The notes under the pieces are model-generated. The model did no database searches. It saw only the letters and a program-made list of their open reading frames with translations, and was not told the DNA's origin. A DNA stretch of 64,000 nt from Portibacter lacus (GTDB lineage Bacteria > Bacteroidota > Bacteroidia > Chitinophagales > Saprospiraceae), in the NCBI RefSeq assembly GCF_021533215.1, contig NZ_JAJNKA010000006.1:310001-374000 (forward strand), given 5' to 3'. How positions within the stretch are numbered: the first letter of the stretch is position 1; every line of letters begins with the position of its first letter. The position numbers and the translations under genes were made by a program. Positions 26,983 through 36,113 of the stretch are shown piece after piece.

Positions 26983-27595
26983 GAAATTTAAATCCATTTC
27001 TAGATTTATCATCTATTTTATAAAATCATATCCTGAGCGGTTAAGGAGGTTCGTTCAGTTTCTCTTTATAAGAGATACATATAGAAGGCCATTTTTCTTG
27101 CTGGAATGGCTGTTACTGTTTTTCGACTTACTGGGAATACCAGAATTACTTCAGATTCTTCATGAAATTATCAATTGGAAATTAAGAGGACTGACTATAA
27201 GGGAGATGGAAATAGCAAGACCTATTTTCCTAGATAGTATCCACTGGGATCATATTCGGGTTAATGGTCAGAATTCAATCGCTAAGAAATTTCACATCGC
27301 TTTTGTGAGTTTTCATTCTATACACTTTCATCGTGGAATTTCAGATCCAGTTTTTATCCATGAATTAGTTCATGTATGGCAGTATGAAAAATTTGGATCG
27401 GCCTATATTATCAGGGCATTACATGCACAGCGTACCAAAGCTGGATATCATTATGGTGGCGAACTGGCACTTTACGATAAGAAACGATTATTAGAATTTA
27501 ACTTTGAACAAATGGCTGAAATCATTAAAGATGGCTATCTTAGGTCCGGTTCATCTTCGATTTATAATAATTACATCGACCAGCTACAAGAATAA
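26975..27595 (+). CDS. Putative membrane-associated HEXXH-motif protein
   Basis: 206 residues. Hydrophobic stretches at about 9-18, 40-63 suggest membrane attachment. Residues 129-133 read H-E-L-V-H, followed by VWQYEKFGSAYIIRALHAQ, which fits a zinc-metallopeptidase-like HExxH helix, although no third ligand is certain (Glu and Asp residues follow at about 157-163). I know no named family with confidence. The only usable start is TTG at 26975, which overlaps the permease stop by 8 bases. The ATG at 26979 is in another frame and closes quickly. The overlap suggests translational coupling to the permease. Confidence 0.7.
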   Translation: MNEKFKSISRFIIYFIKSYPERLRRFVQFLFIRDTYRRPFFLLEWLLLFFDLLGIPELLQILHEIINWKLRGLTIREMEIARPIFLDSIHWDHIRVNGQNSIAKKFHIAFVSFHSIHFHRGISDPVFIHELVHVWQYEKFGSAYIIRALHAQRTKAGYHYGGELALYDKKRLLEFNFEQMAEIIKDGYLRSGSSSIYNNYIDQLQE

Positions 27596-27656
27596 TTTAT
27601 TTAATTGTACATTAGCCACAGAAAAAATTACTTACGTAAAATGGAAATTGACAGGT

Positions 27657-28604
27657 ATGATAAGGTACTTCAAAACTGCAGAGAAAGAGTTGATTTCTAT
27701 GGACGAGGCAGAACAAAATTGCTGGATAGCAGTTTCACCGCCCTTCGATCGTAATGATCTGATAGAAATCTCCGAAAAACACAATATACCCTTCGACTTC
27801 TTAACGGATTCAATAGATATTGATGAGCGCTCTCGATATGAAAAAGAGGATGGCGTGAAGTTAATAGTGGTAAATACTCCATATATTAATGAAGACCCGA
27901 AAGAGAGTGAAGGAATCTACATAACCGTCCCGATAGGGATCATCATCACAGCTGATCACCTCATTACCATTACGGGTTTCGAGAATAACTTGCTCGATCG
28001 CTTTATTCAGAACAGAGTGAAGAACTTTAATTCAAGTGATGAGAAGATGTTTATTCTTAAGATCTTGGAACAAAATGTATTCGAATTTCTCAGTTGTCTG
28101 AAAAAACTAAATCTAAAACGGAATTTAATCGAGCGAGAACTCTATGACAGTAGTAGAAATGAAGAATTAAAGCAACTCTTACGGATAGAGAAAAGTCTAG
28201 TTTATTTCGTGAACACCCTCAGTTCGAATGAATTGCTCAAAATGAAAATGAAGCGAACTGATTTTCTTGAGATCAAGGGAATGGAGCAGCACGATGACTT
28301 GTTTGAAGACTTGATCATTGACAATAGTCAAGCCCTGGAGATGGCAAATGTTCATACGAATATCTTAAGTGGTACGATGGAGGCATATGCATCTATCGTA
28401 TCTAATAATCTAAATGTTTTTATCCAGAGATTAACAATTGCAACAATTGTGTTAATGGTTCCAACTTTAGTGGCGAGTTTTTACGGAATGAATGTTAAAG
28501 TTCCATTCGATAACAGTGAATATTCATTTTATATTATCGTCTTCACATCCATTTTTTTGGCGCTACTTCTAATTTGGTTTTTCCGCAGAAAGAAGCTATT
28601 CTAA
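27657..28604 (+). CDS. CorA-type magnesium/divalent cation transporter
   Basis: 315 residues from ATG 27657; a longer frame back to 27504 overlaps the previous gene and lacks likeness. The N-terminal cytoplasmic funnel domain begins MIRYFKTAEKELI. The long helix region (KILEQNVFEFLSCLKKLN, NVFIQRLTIATIVLMVPTLV) ends in two membrane helices. The first of these is followed by YGMNV, the G-M-N selectivity motif of CorA channels. It mediates Mg2+ (or Co2+/Ni2+) influx as a pentamer. It is in line with the HELVH gene, with a gap of 61 bases. Confidence 0.92.
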   Translation: MIRYFKTAEKELISMDEAEQNCWIAVSPPFDRNDLIEISEKHNIPFDFLTDSIDIDERSRYEKEDGVKLIVVNTPYINEDPKESEGIYITVPIGIIITADHLITITGFENNLLDRFIQNRVKNFNSSDEKMFILKILEQNVFEFLSCLKKLNLKRNLIERELYDSSRNEELKQLLRIEKSLVYFVNTLSSNELLKMKMKRTDFLEIKGMEQHDDLFEDLIIDNSQALEMANVHTNILSGTMEAYASIVSNNLNVFIQRLTIATIVLMVPTLVASFYGMNVKVPFDNSEYSFYIIVFTSIFLALLLIWFFRRKKLF

Positions 28605-28991
28605 TCACCACGTATTTAATACATATTAAAAGTTATTAACATATATTATAATTATACATTATTATATAATGCTATATATTAATATGTTACACATATTACC
28701 AACATCGTGTGGAAAACTAAACAGACATATTAGAATTTTTATTCATTCAATTTGTGTTAATTTGCACTATACTTGAGAATTATCATTGACAGCTATATCG
28801 TTTAATTCTAACATTCATCTAGTTGTTTTAAATTTATAATCAAAGAGATACACATTAAGTTAATTTATATATAATAATTTAACAGCTATAATAGTGTGAT
28901 TTCAAACAAATTATAATATTTTTGATATATAGATATTTGTAATATTTCTCAAGGCTTTTATTAAGAACCAACTAAATGCAAAATAATTCTT
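28605..28991. other. AT-rich upstream region of nrdBA with a long inverted repeat
   Basis: 387 bp, more than three quarters A+T. TAACATAT (28637-28644) and ATATGTTA (28682-28689) form an 8-bp inverted repeat across a 37-base partly palindromic interior. No NrdR-box (ACACTATATATAGTGT type) is evident near the start codon. Confidence 0.5.
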
Positions 28992-29969
28992 ATGAGTAAC
29001 GTAAACGAGCCACTTTTAACAGAAAACCCCAATAGATTTGTTCTGTTTCCTATACAGCACAACGATATTTGGGACTATTACAAAAAATCCGAAGCAAGTT
29101 TCTGGACAGCAGAAGAAATTGACCTTCACCAAGATTTAACAGACTGGGAAACGAAGTTAAACGACAACGAAAAACATTTCATAAAACATATACTTGCATT
29201 CTTTGCAGCTAGTGATGGAATCGTTAATGAAAATTTAGCAGATAACATGGTTAGCGAAGTTCAGTATACTGAAGCTAAGTTTTTCTATGGATTTCAGATC
29301 ATGATGGAAAATATCCATTCTGAGACTTATTCGTTATTAATAGATACTTATATAAAAGATACTACTGAAAAGGACTACCTTTTTAATGCAATAGAGACAT
29401 TAGATTGTGTAAAAAAGAAAGCTGACTGGGCATTGAATTGGATCGAGGACGCATCTTTTGCGGAACGATTAATTGCATTTGCAGCAGTGGAAGGAATTTT
29501 CTTCTCAGGTTCATTCTGTTCTATCTTTTGGTTGAAGAAAAGAGGTTTAATGCCGGGATTATCATTCTCTAATGAGTTGATATCTAGAGATGAAGGAATG
29601 CATTGTGATTTCGCATGTTTACTTTACAACAACCATATCAAGAACAAACTTTCAAAAGAAACAGTACAAAAAATTATAGTTGATGCAGTTGATATCGAAA
29701 AAGAATTCGTATCAGATGCTTTACCAGTAGGGCTTATCGGAATGAATTCAGACTTAATGTGTGAGTACATTGAATTTGTAGCTGATCGATTACTAATGTC
29801 TTTAGGAAATCCTAAAGTCTACAATGCAGAAAATCCTTTCCCATGGATGGAAATGATTTCATTACAAGGAAAGACGAACTTCTTCGAGAAGCGAGTTGGT
29901 GACTACAGAAAATCTGGGGTAGGAGAAGACCGTAGTAAACAAGTATTCACATTAGATGAGGACTTCTAG
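28992..29969 (+). CDS. nrdB: Class Ia ribonucleoside-diphosphate reductase, beta subunit
   Basis: 325 residues. It houses the di-iron tyrosyl-radical cofactor of class I ribonucleotide reductase. EEIDLHQD at 41-48, E80 in GIVNE, E106 and H109 in ENIHSE, and the C-terminal acidic and hisitidine ligands ([10 protein letters not shown]) provide the metal ligands. The radical tyrosine is Y99 in KFFYGFQ, the eukaryotic-like arrangement common in Bacteroidota. The C-terminal tail [14 protein letters not shown] would dock in the alpha subunit. It is followed by nrdA after 82 bases, in the order nrdB-nrdA. Confidence 0.96.
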   Translation: MSNVNEPLLTENPNRFVLFPIQHNDIWDYYKKSEASFWTAEEIDLHQDLTDWETKLNDNEKHFIKHILAFFAASDGIVNENLADNMVSEVQYTEAKFFYGFQIMMENIHSETYSLLIDTYIKDTTEKDYLFNAIETLDCVKKKADWALNWIEDASFAERLIAFAAVEGIFFSGSFCSIFWLKKRGLMPGLSFSNELISRDEGMHCDFACLLYNNHIKNKLSKETVQKIIVDAVDIEKEFVSDALPVGLIGMNSDLMCEYIEFVADRLLMSLGNPKVYNAENPFPWMEMISLQGKTNFFEKRVGDYRKSGVGEDRSKQVFTLDEDF

Positions 29970-30051
29970 TCCGCATCTTTAATATACGATTGAGACCTGG
30001 AAAGCAAGCTATATATTTAATTAAACCACACTCCACTTAAGTAGAACAACT

Positions 30052-32514
30052 ATGCAAGTTATAAAACGAAATGGCAGAAAGGAAGATGTTTCCTTCGATA
30101 AAATCACGGCTAGAGTAAAAAAGCTGTGTTATGGATTAGATCAAAATTACATAGATCCTATAGAAATCGCAAAGAAAGTTATCCAAGGATTATACGACGG
30201 TGTAACTACAGCGAAATTAGATAATCTTGCGGCTGAAACAGCTGCAACGATGGCAACAATGCATCCAGAATATGCATTACTAGCTGCAAGAATTGCAGTT
30301 TCTAACCTTCACAAAGGAACAGATAAGTCTTTCTCGAATACGATGGAAGCTCTTTATAATTACATCGATCCGAAGACTCAAGATAAAGCAGGCTTGATTT
30401 CTGATGAAACGATCGAAGTTATCCGAAAAAATAAAGCGAAATTGAACTCCGCTATCATTTATGATAGAGATTACAGTTTTGACTTCTTTGGATTTAAAAC
30501 GCTAGAGCGTTCTTATTTATTAAGAATGGATGGTGAAGTTGTAGAAAGACCTCAGCATTTGTTAATGAGAGCTGCTGTAGGTATTCACGGAGATGATATC
30601 GAATCAGCTATTCAGACTTATAACTTGATGTCTGAAAAATGGTTTATCCACGCAACTCCTACTTTATTTAATGCAGGAACTCCTAAACCGCAATTGTCTA
30701 GTTGCTTTTTACTTTCAACGACAGATGATAGCATAGAAGGAATTTTCGAAACTTTATCAAGATGTGCTAAAATATCTCAATCAGCAGGTGGGATAGGACT
30801 TAGCATTCACAATGTAAGAGCAAAAGGATCATATATTAAAGGAACTGGAGGAACTTCTAATGGTATTATCCCGATGTTAAAAGTTTATAACGATACAGCA
30901 AGATATGTAGATCAAGGTGGTGGAAAGAGAAAAGGAGCATTTGCTGTTTATATCGAGCCATGGCACGCAGATGTATTTGATTTTCTTGATCTAAAGAAAA
31001 ATCATGGTAAGGAAGAATTAAGAGCTAGAGACTTATTTTACGCAATGTGGATTCCAGATTTATTCATGGAAAGAGTGAAAGAAGGTGGCCAGTGGTCATT
31101 GTTCTGTCCTAATGAGTGTCCAGGATTATTTGATAAGCACAGTGGTGAGTTTGAAGCATTGTATCACCAGTATGAAGCAGAAGGAAAAGCTAGAAAAACG
31201 ATACCAGCTCAAGAGTTGTGGTTTGCGATCTTAGAATCTCAAATTGAAACAGGAACACCGTATATCTTATATAAAGATGCCGCGAATAGAAAATCAAATC
31301 AGAAAAACCTTGGTACTATAAAATCAAGTAACCTTTGTACAGAGATTCTAGAGTACACCTCTAAGGATGAAGTGGCAGTTTGTAATCTTGCATCATTAGC
31401 ATTACCAAAATATGTGAATGAAGATGCAACTTTCAATTTCGAGAAACTATACGAAATTACAAGAGTAGTCACAAGAAACTTGAATAAGGTTATTGATATC
31501 AATTACTATCCTATTCCTGAAGCTGAAAACTCTAATATGAGACACCGTCCGATAGGAATAGGTGTACAAGGTTTAGCGGATGCTTTTATCAAAATGAGAT
31601 TTCCTTTTGATAGTAAAGAAGCTAAGCAATTAAACAAAGATATTTTTGAAACCATCTATTTTGCAGCACTTACAGAATCTAATGCAATCGCAGCAAAAGA
31701 AGGAACATACCAATCATATGAAGGTTCGCCAGCAAGTAAAGGTGAATTGCAACATGATATGTGGGGAGTAACCGCATCTGATAGATGGGACTGGGCTAAA
31801 CTTAGAAAAGATATTAAGAAGTCAGGTCTTAGAAATTCATTGCTAGTCGCTCCGATGCCTACTGCATCTACAAGTCAAATTCTTGGAAATAACGAATGTT
31901 TCGAACCATATACTTCTAACATTTACACAAGAAGAACACTTTCAGGTGAGTATATCATCGTGAACAAGCACTTATTGAGAGACTTAATCAAATTAGGGCT
32001 TTGGAATAATGATATGAAAGAAGCGCTAATGGCTGCGAATGGTTCTATCCAGAACATTGACATCATACCTAGTGAATTGAAAGATTTATACAAGACTGTA
32101 TGGGAGATCAGTATGAAGACCATTATTGATATGGCTGCTGATAGAGGTGCTTTTATTTGTCAATCTCAGAGTTTGAATCTATTTGTAGAGAATCCAAACT
32201 TTGGAAAATTATCCTCAATGCATTTTTATGCATGGCAAAAAGGATTAAAAACAGGAATGTATTACCTGAGATCTAAAGCAGCAGTAGACCCAATTAAGTT
32301 TACACTTGGAGCGAAGCATCAGAGAAATTACATCAAAGAAGAAGAAGGTCAGGAAACAGTTGAAAATGTTGTAGCTGAACCAGTTGTAGCAGAAGTAGAT
32401 CATGCAGCAAATGCAGCTAGTTTTACAACTGAATCTTCGAAAACTATAGAAGAACAATTTTTAGAAGGACAGTCATGTACCATGGAAGATGGTTGCGTGA
32501 TGTGTGGTTCTTAA
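30052..32514 (+). CDS. nrdA: Class Ia ribonucleoside-diphosphate reductase, alpha subunit
   Basis: 820 residues. The N-terminal ATP cone (about 1-90, [18 protein letters not shown]) gives allosteric activity control. The barrel carries LSSCFLL (first active-site Cys), NLCTEI with VAVCNLASL (radical and acidic residues), [18 protein letters not shown], and [19 protein letters not shown] near the substrate pocket. The C-terminal [12 protein letters not shown] holds the redox cysteine pair reduced by thioredoxin or glutaredoxin. An A/E/V-rich linker (about 770-800) precedes it. It makes deoxynucleotides for replication. A terminator follows. Confidence 0.97.
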   Translation: MQVIKRNGRKEDVSFDKITARVKKLCYGLDQNYIDPIEIAKKVIQGLYDGVTTAKLDNLAAETAATMATMHPEYALLAARIAVSNLHKGTDKSFSNTMEALYNYIDPKTQDKAGLISDETIEVIRKNKAKLNSAIIYDRDYSFDFFGFKTLERSYLLRMDGEVVERPQHLLMRAAVGIHGDDIESAIQTYNLMSEKWFIHATPTLFNAGTPKPQLSSCFLLSTTDDSIEGIFETLSRCAKISQSAGGIGLSIHNVRAKGSYIKGTGGTSNGIIPMLKVYNDTARYVDQGGGKRKGAFAVYIEPWHADVFDFLDLKKNHGKEELRARDLFYAMWIPDLFMERVKEGGQWSLFCPNECPGLFDKHSGEFEALYHQYEAEGKARKTIPAQELWFAILESQIETGTPYILYKDAANRKSNQKNLGTIKSSNLCTEILEYTSKDEVAVCNLASLALPKYVNEDATFNFEKLYEITRVVTRNLNKVIDINYYPIPEAENSNMRHRPIGIGVQGLADAFIKMRFPFDSKEAKQLNKDIFETIYFAALTESNAIAAKEGTYQSYEGSPASKGELQHDMWGVTASDRWDWAKLRKDIKKSGLRNSLLVAPMPTASTSQILGNNECFEPYTSNIYTRRTLSGEYIIVNKHLLRDLIKLGLWNNDMKEALMAANGSIQNIDIIPSELKDLYKTVWEISMKTIIDMAADRGAFICQSQSLNLFVENPNFGKLSSMHFYAWQKGLKTGMYYLRSKAAVDPIKFTLGAKHQRNYIKEEEGQETVENVVAEPVVAEVDHAANAASFTTESSKTIEEQFLEGQSCTMEDGCVMCGS

Positions 32515-32540
32515 AATTTATATACCACGATTACTCATGA

Positions 32541-32577
32541 AATAAAGGCTGTCTCGTTATTCGAGATGGCCTTTTAT
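32541..32577 (+). terminator. Terminator of nrdBA
   Basis: AAAGGC-GTCTCG pairs with CGAGAT-GCCTTT with a small internal mismatch, followed by a T-rich tract. It can also serve the leftward sirtuin gene, whose stop is 9 bases further on. Confidence 0.8.
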
Positions 32578-32585
32578 TATTTATC

Positions 32586-33281
32586 TCATTTAACCAAATG
32601 CTGGTAGACAATTTCCATACCTTCTACTGCCGTTTTTTGGATAACTCTCAAATTCTTAAGCCGAGATAATTCAAAATTCATTTGTGGATCTGGATCGATA
32701 TAATATATTTCAGCATGTTCTGGTGCATAGGAAATTAGTCCAGCAGCAGGATAGACTTGCATCGACGTACCAACAATTATAATAACCTCTGAAACCTGAA
32801 CAATTTCAGCTGCTTTATCAAGCAAAGGCACCTCTTCACCAAACCATACAATATCTGGACGCATCTGGGAACCATCTGGGCATAAATCACCGAGTTTTTG
32901 AATCCCTTCGAAATGAACAGTGTGTTTCTTATTCTTAGAAGACCTAATTTTATTCAGTTCGCCATGAAGATGGATGATATCTGTACTTCCGCCACGTTCA
33001 TGTAAGTTATCTACATTCTGAGTAACGACAGTAACGTCGAAGTTTTCTTCTAATTTAGCACATAGCTTATGAGCTTCATTAGGTTCAACAGATTTAAGCT
33101 GGCTTCGCCTTTTATTGTAGAAATCAAGGACAAGTGCTGGATCGTCATACCAACCTTCTATGGAGGCCACCTTCATAATATCATAGCCTTCCCATAGACC
33201 ATCTTCACCTCTAAATGTTTTCAGACCACTTGCAACACTAATTCCTGCACCACTAATAATACTAAGTTTTTTATTTGCCAT
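32586..33281 (-). CDS. cobB: SIR2-family NAD-dependent protein deacylase without zinc-ribbon cysteines
   Basis: 231 residues. GAGISVASGLKTFRG at 11-25 and TQNVDNLHERGG at 87-98 are the NAD-binding signatures, and HLHGE with H106 is the catalytic base. Y55 and R58 in FYNKRR match the YxxR pair of SIRT5-like desuccinylases/demalonylases. The usual four zinc cysteines after the catalytic His are missing: the segment between H106 and the MRPDIVWFGE motif has one Cys only. It removes acyl groups from lysines at the cost of NAD. It overlaps the NAD(P)HX-repair gene by 11 bases. Confidence 0.9.
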   Translation of the reverse strand: MANKKLSIISGAGISVASGLKTFRGEDGLWEGYDIMKVASIEGWYDDPALVLDFYNKRRSQLKSVEPNEAHKLCAKLEENFDVTVVTQNVDNLHERGGSTDIIHLHGELNKIRSSKNKKHTVHFEGIQKLGDLCPDGSQMRPDIVWFGEEVPLLDKAAEIVQVSEVIIIVGTSMQVYPAAGLISYAPEHAEIYYIDPDPQMNFELSRLKNLRVIQKTAVEGMEIVYQHLVK

Positions 33282-34767
33282 TTATATTTTTAATTACGGA
33301 TGGAATAAATTCAATGATATCAGAAGCAATAAGGGCAATATTCCCATACTTAAAAGCTGCAGAATCTCCGGCGGAACCATGAAGATACACCGCGAGAATA
33401 CATGTTTCTAAGGGTGTGTAACCTTGTGCAAGAAATGATAATAACATTCCTGTTAGGACATCTCCAGAGCCAGCAGTTCCCATTCCCACATTGCCTGTAT
33501 TGTTATAATAGCAAGAACCATCAGGTGATGAAATAGTTGTATGCGCTCCCTTTAGAATGATAAAAATATTTAATTCCTTAGATTTTTCTATTTGTTTTTG
33601 AATCCTTGAATAATGCGAATCACATGTTCCGAATAATCGTTCAAATTCTTCTTTATGTGGACTGATAATAGAATACGCGCCTATTCTAGGCTGCCATTTA
33701 TTTCTAGAAATAATATTTAATGCATCAGCATCGAGGACTGCAGGTTTCTTATTCGCTTTTAAAAACTCATCAATATACCTTACTGATTCTTTCGCTGAAC
33801 TTAATCCAGGACCGATTGCAATCGCATCGACGTGCTCATTCACAAGCTGGAAATCTACTAAATTACTTACATTCTTAGGCAGATCGGCTTGTGCCATGGC
33901 CTCGGGACATGATGAAAATAAACTGCTATGATAAATCGATGGGGTAGAAACAGCTAGCCTTCCTAGTCCGCATCTCATGGCAGCCTTCGACGCCAAGATC
34001 ACTGAACCTAGCATACCGGGGCTTCCACCACAAAATTGAGCAAACCCAAAATCCTTCTTGTTTTCAGTAGCCTTCCGCTGCCGAAGTATAGACTTCACCA
34101 AATCGTAATCAATGAGGTAATTCATGACCTTTAGATCCTCCACAAAGCCAGGGTTCAGATGAATGGAGCGATAATCCCAATTTTTTATATAATCCGAATT
34201 CTCATTTAGAAAAAAGGAAATCTTAGGAATTTCAAAGCTTAAGACATGATCTGCATGAACAAAAGATCCTGATGTAGGTTGGTCAGGATCCATTCCTGAA
34301 GGTATATCAATGGAAATAATCTTATTTGGTAAAGCATTCAACCATGAAACTAGTTTTAAGTATTCACCTTTTAATGGGCCATTAATTCCGCTTCCTAGCA
34401 AAGCATCTATAATTAAATCTTTTTGCTCTAAAGGAAAAGGAGTGAATTTTTCGAATTTATCAAAAGATTCGACTTCTTTTTGACGTGATAGATTATCATC
34501 AGAAAAACGGTTATTAAATTGAAATAGATAGACATTGACCTCATACCCAGCCTTGGCTAGCAAACTTGCTATACAAAAGCCATCCCCGCCATTATTGCCC
34601 ATACCACAGAATACGTGTATCGTACGAGTTTTATCAAAGAATAAAGATTGGAACCAATTACTAAAAACACTTGCAGCCCTCAGCATCAAGTCGAATGAGC
34701 TAATATTTTGATGGTCAATAGTATCGAGATCCCAAGATCTTATTTGAGATTTTTCTAGCAATTTCAT
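33271..34767 (-). CDS. nnr: Bifunctional NAD(P)H-hydrate epimerase / ADP-dependent dehydratase
   Basis: 498 residues, fused as usual. The N-terminal YjeF epimerase domain has VFCGMGNNGGDGFCIASLL at about 50-68 and IDALLGSGINGPLKG. The C-terminal ribokinase-like dehydratase has GSVILASKAAMRCGLGRLAV, AIGPGLS, VLDADALNII and the catalytic GTAGSGDVLTGML near 430-442. It repairs damaged NADH and NADPH hydrates in the cytoplasm. The sirtuin start codon is inside its 3' end, so NAD repair and NAD use are encoded as a coupled pair. No signal peptide. Confidence 0.93.
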   Translation of the reverse strand: MKLLEKSQIRSWDLDTIDHQNISSFDLMLRAASVFSNWFQSLFFDKTRTIHVFCGMGNNGGDGFCIASLLAKAGYEVNVYLFQFNNRFSDDNLSRQKEVESFDKFEKFTPFPLEQKDLIIDALLGSGINGPLKGEYLKLVSWLNALPNKIISIDIPSGMDPDQPTSGSFVHADHVLSFEIPKISFFLNENSDYIKNWDYRSIHLNPGFVEDLKVMNYLIDYDLVKSILRQRKATENKKDFGFAQFCGGSPGMLGSVILASKAAMRCGLGRLAVSTPSIYHSSLFSSCPEAMAQADLPKNVSNLVDFQLVNEHVDAIAIGPGLSSAKESVRYIDEFLKANKKPAVLDADALNIISRNKWQPRIGAYSIISPHKEEFERLFGTCDSHYSRIQKQIEKSKELNIFIILKGAHTTISSPDGSCYYNNTGNVGMGTAGSGDVLTGMLLSFLAQGYTPLETCILAVYLHGSAGDSAAFKYGNIALIASDIIEFIPSVIKNINGK

Positions 34768-35076
34768 ACTTGTTGTTTATAAAGACATAAGATATTCTAA
34801 ATTCTAAAATCACTTCAAAATAAGACAATATTTAAGAAATTGGGCTTCCTTTGAACAGCAAGAAGAAATTTTGATTTAAGGAAGAAAAAAATGAAAATCT
34901 TAAACAAAAAACTATCTTTGTTGAAGCAGAATGAAAATACAATGGCGTAAAAAAACTAGTATGGTTTTTGCACTACATTGTAAACTAAACCACCTGATAT
35001 ACAGTATTTTAGGTATTGTGTTGAAAGTGTGTAAATTATATATTAGTACAACTTTTAATAACTAAATCAACCTGTT
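34768..35076. other. Gene-free spacer between divergent genes
   Basis: 309 bp separating the nnr start from the PorP/SprF start. AT-rich. No reading frame, hairpin or clear TAnnTTTG box that I can defend. Confidence 0.4.
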
Positions 35077-36096
35077 TTGAAGCAGCAAATTTATTTAGCA
35101 GGTTTCGTCACTTTATTAATTATTTTAATAAATTTCGAAGCCAAAAGTCAGGATATACATTATTCGCAATTTTATAATTCCCCCCTGAATATAAATCCTG
35201 CTTTAACTGGAATATTTAAAGGAGATGTGAGAGCTATCGGTTCATTACGAGACCAATGGCGATCTGTTCCTGTTCCTTATACTACCTTTTCAGGTAGTTA
35301 CGACATGAAATATTTGCCGAAAAAATCGGATAAGTACTTTTATGGTATTGGTGGAATATTTAATTATGACCAAGCAGGTGATTCGAAATTGAACCTAACT
35401 GACTTAAATCTAAGTGGTAGTTATAATTACCTGATCAACCCAAGTAATGTACTTTCGGCAGGACTAATGTTAGGAGTTGCCAGTGAAGGATTCAATGAAA
35501 ATGATCTGACATGGCAGAACCAATGGGATGGTTTTAAGTTCGATCCAGGTTTGGGAGCAGGCGAAAACTTTCCTACTCAGCGTTGGACTTACTTAGAAAC
35601 AGGAGTTGGTGCTAATTACAGATACCAGTCTGATTCTTCCAGAACATTTGTTAATCTGGGTGCAGGGTTATTCCACTTAACACAGCCAGCTGCCAAAGTT
35701 ATTGACTTGGGTGATCCAAGATTGCCAATGAGAACTGCATTAAATGCACAAGCTAATATTCAATTAACGAATGCATTCGACGTTCAGGCTCACGCCATTG
35801 CACAATTCCAAGGACCTTATTCTGAAATCGTATTAGGAGGTCTATTAAAATTATATGTCAATCAAAACAAAGGAAAATTATTTAGAATCGATTTAGGTGC
35901 TTCTTACCGTACCAGCGGATATATTGCACCGACCATAGCATTCCAGTATAACCAAATTTATGTAGGTGCAAGTTATGATGTTAATTTAGGTGAGTTTAAT
36001 CAGATCTACTCTAGCCGAGGTGGTCCTGAGGTTCATGTAAGGTACATTATAACTAAGGTTAAATCATTTAACCAAAAACCATGTCCCATTTATTAA
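35077..36096 (+). CDS. Type IX secretion system membrane protein, PorP/SprF family
   Basis: 339 residues, start TTG at 35077 (no in-frame ATG in reach). The signal peptide ends at about 24 (AKSQ). DIHYSQFYNSPLNINPALTG is the standard PorP/SprF opening, followed by DQWRSVPVPYTTFSGSYD and a beta-barrel with alternating G/Y strands. It is an outer-membrane protein that is paired with T9SS-exported adhesins and needed for their surface display. It opens a three-gene operon with the TPR-PD40-OmpA protein and the large adhesin, and overlaps neither. Confidence 0.92.
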   Translation: MKQQIYLAGFVTLLIILINFEAKSQDIHYSQFYNSPLNINPALTGIFKGDVRAIGSLRDQWRSVPVPYTTFSGSYDMKYLPKKSDKYFYGIGGIFNYDQAGDSKLNLTDLNLSGSYNYLINPSNVLSAGLMLGVASEGFNENDLTWQNQWDGFKFDPGLGAGENFPTQRWTYLETGVGANYRYQSDSSRTFVNLGAGLFHLTQPAAKVIDLGDPRLPMRTALNAQANIQLTNAFDVQAHAIAQFQGPYSEIVLGGLLKLYVNQNKGKLFRIDLGASYRTSGYIAPTIAFQYNQIYVGASYDVNLGEFNQIYSSRGGPEVHVRYIITKVKSFNQKPCPIY

Positions 36097-36113
36097 TAAG
36101 TCCCAACTTTGAA

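Noticed and set aside
27504-27656. Longer N-terminus of the CorA-type transporter
   Set aside because: The extension overlaps the preceding gene and has no likeness to CorA; the ATG at 27657 begins the recognisable domain.
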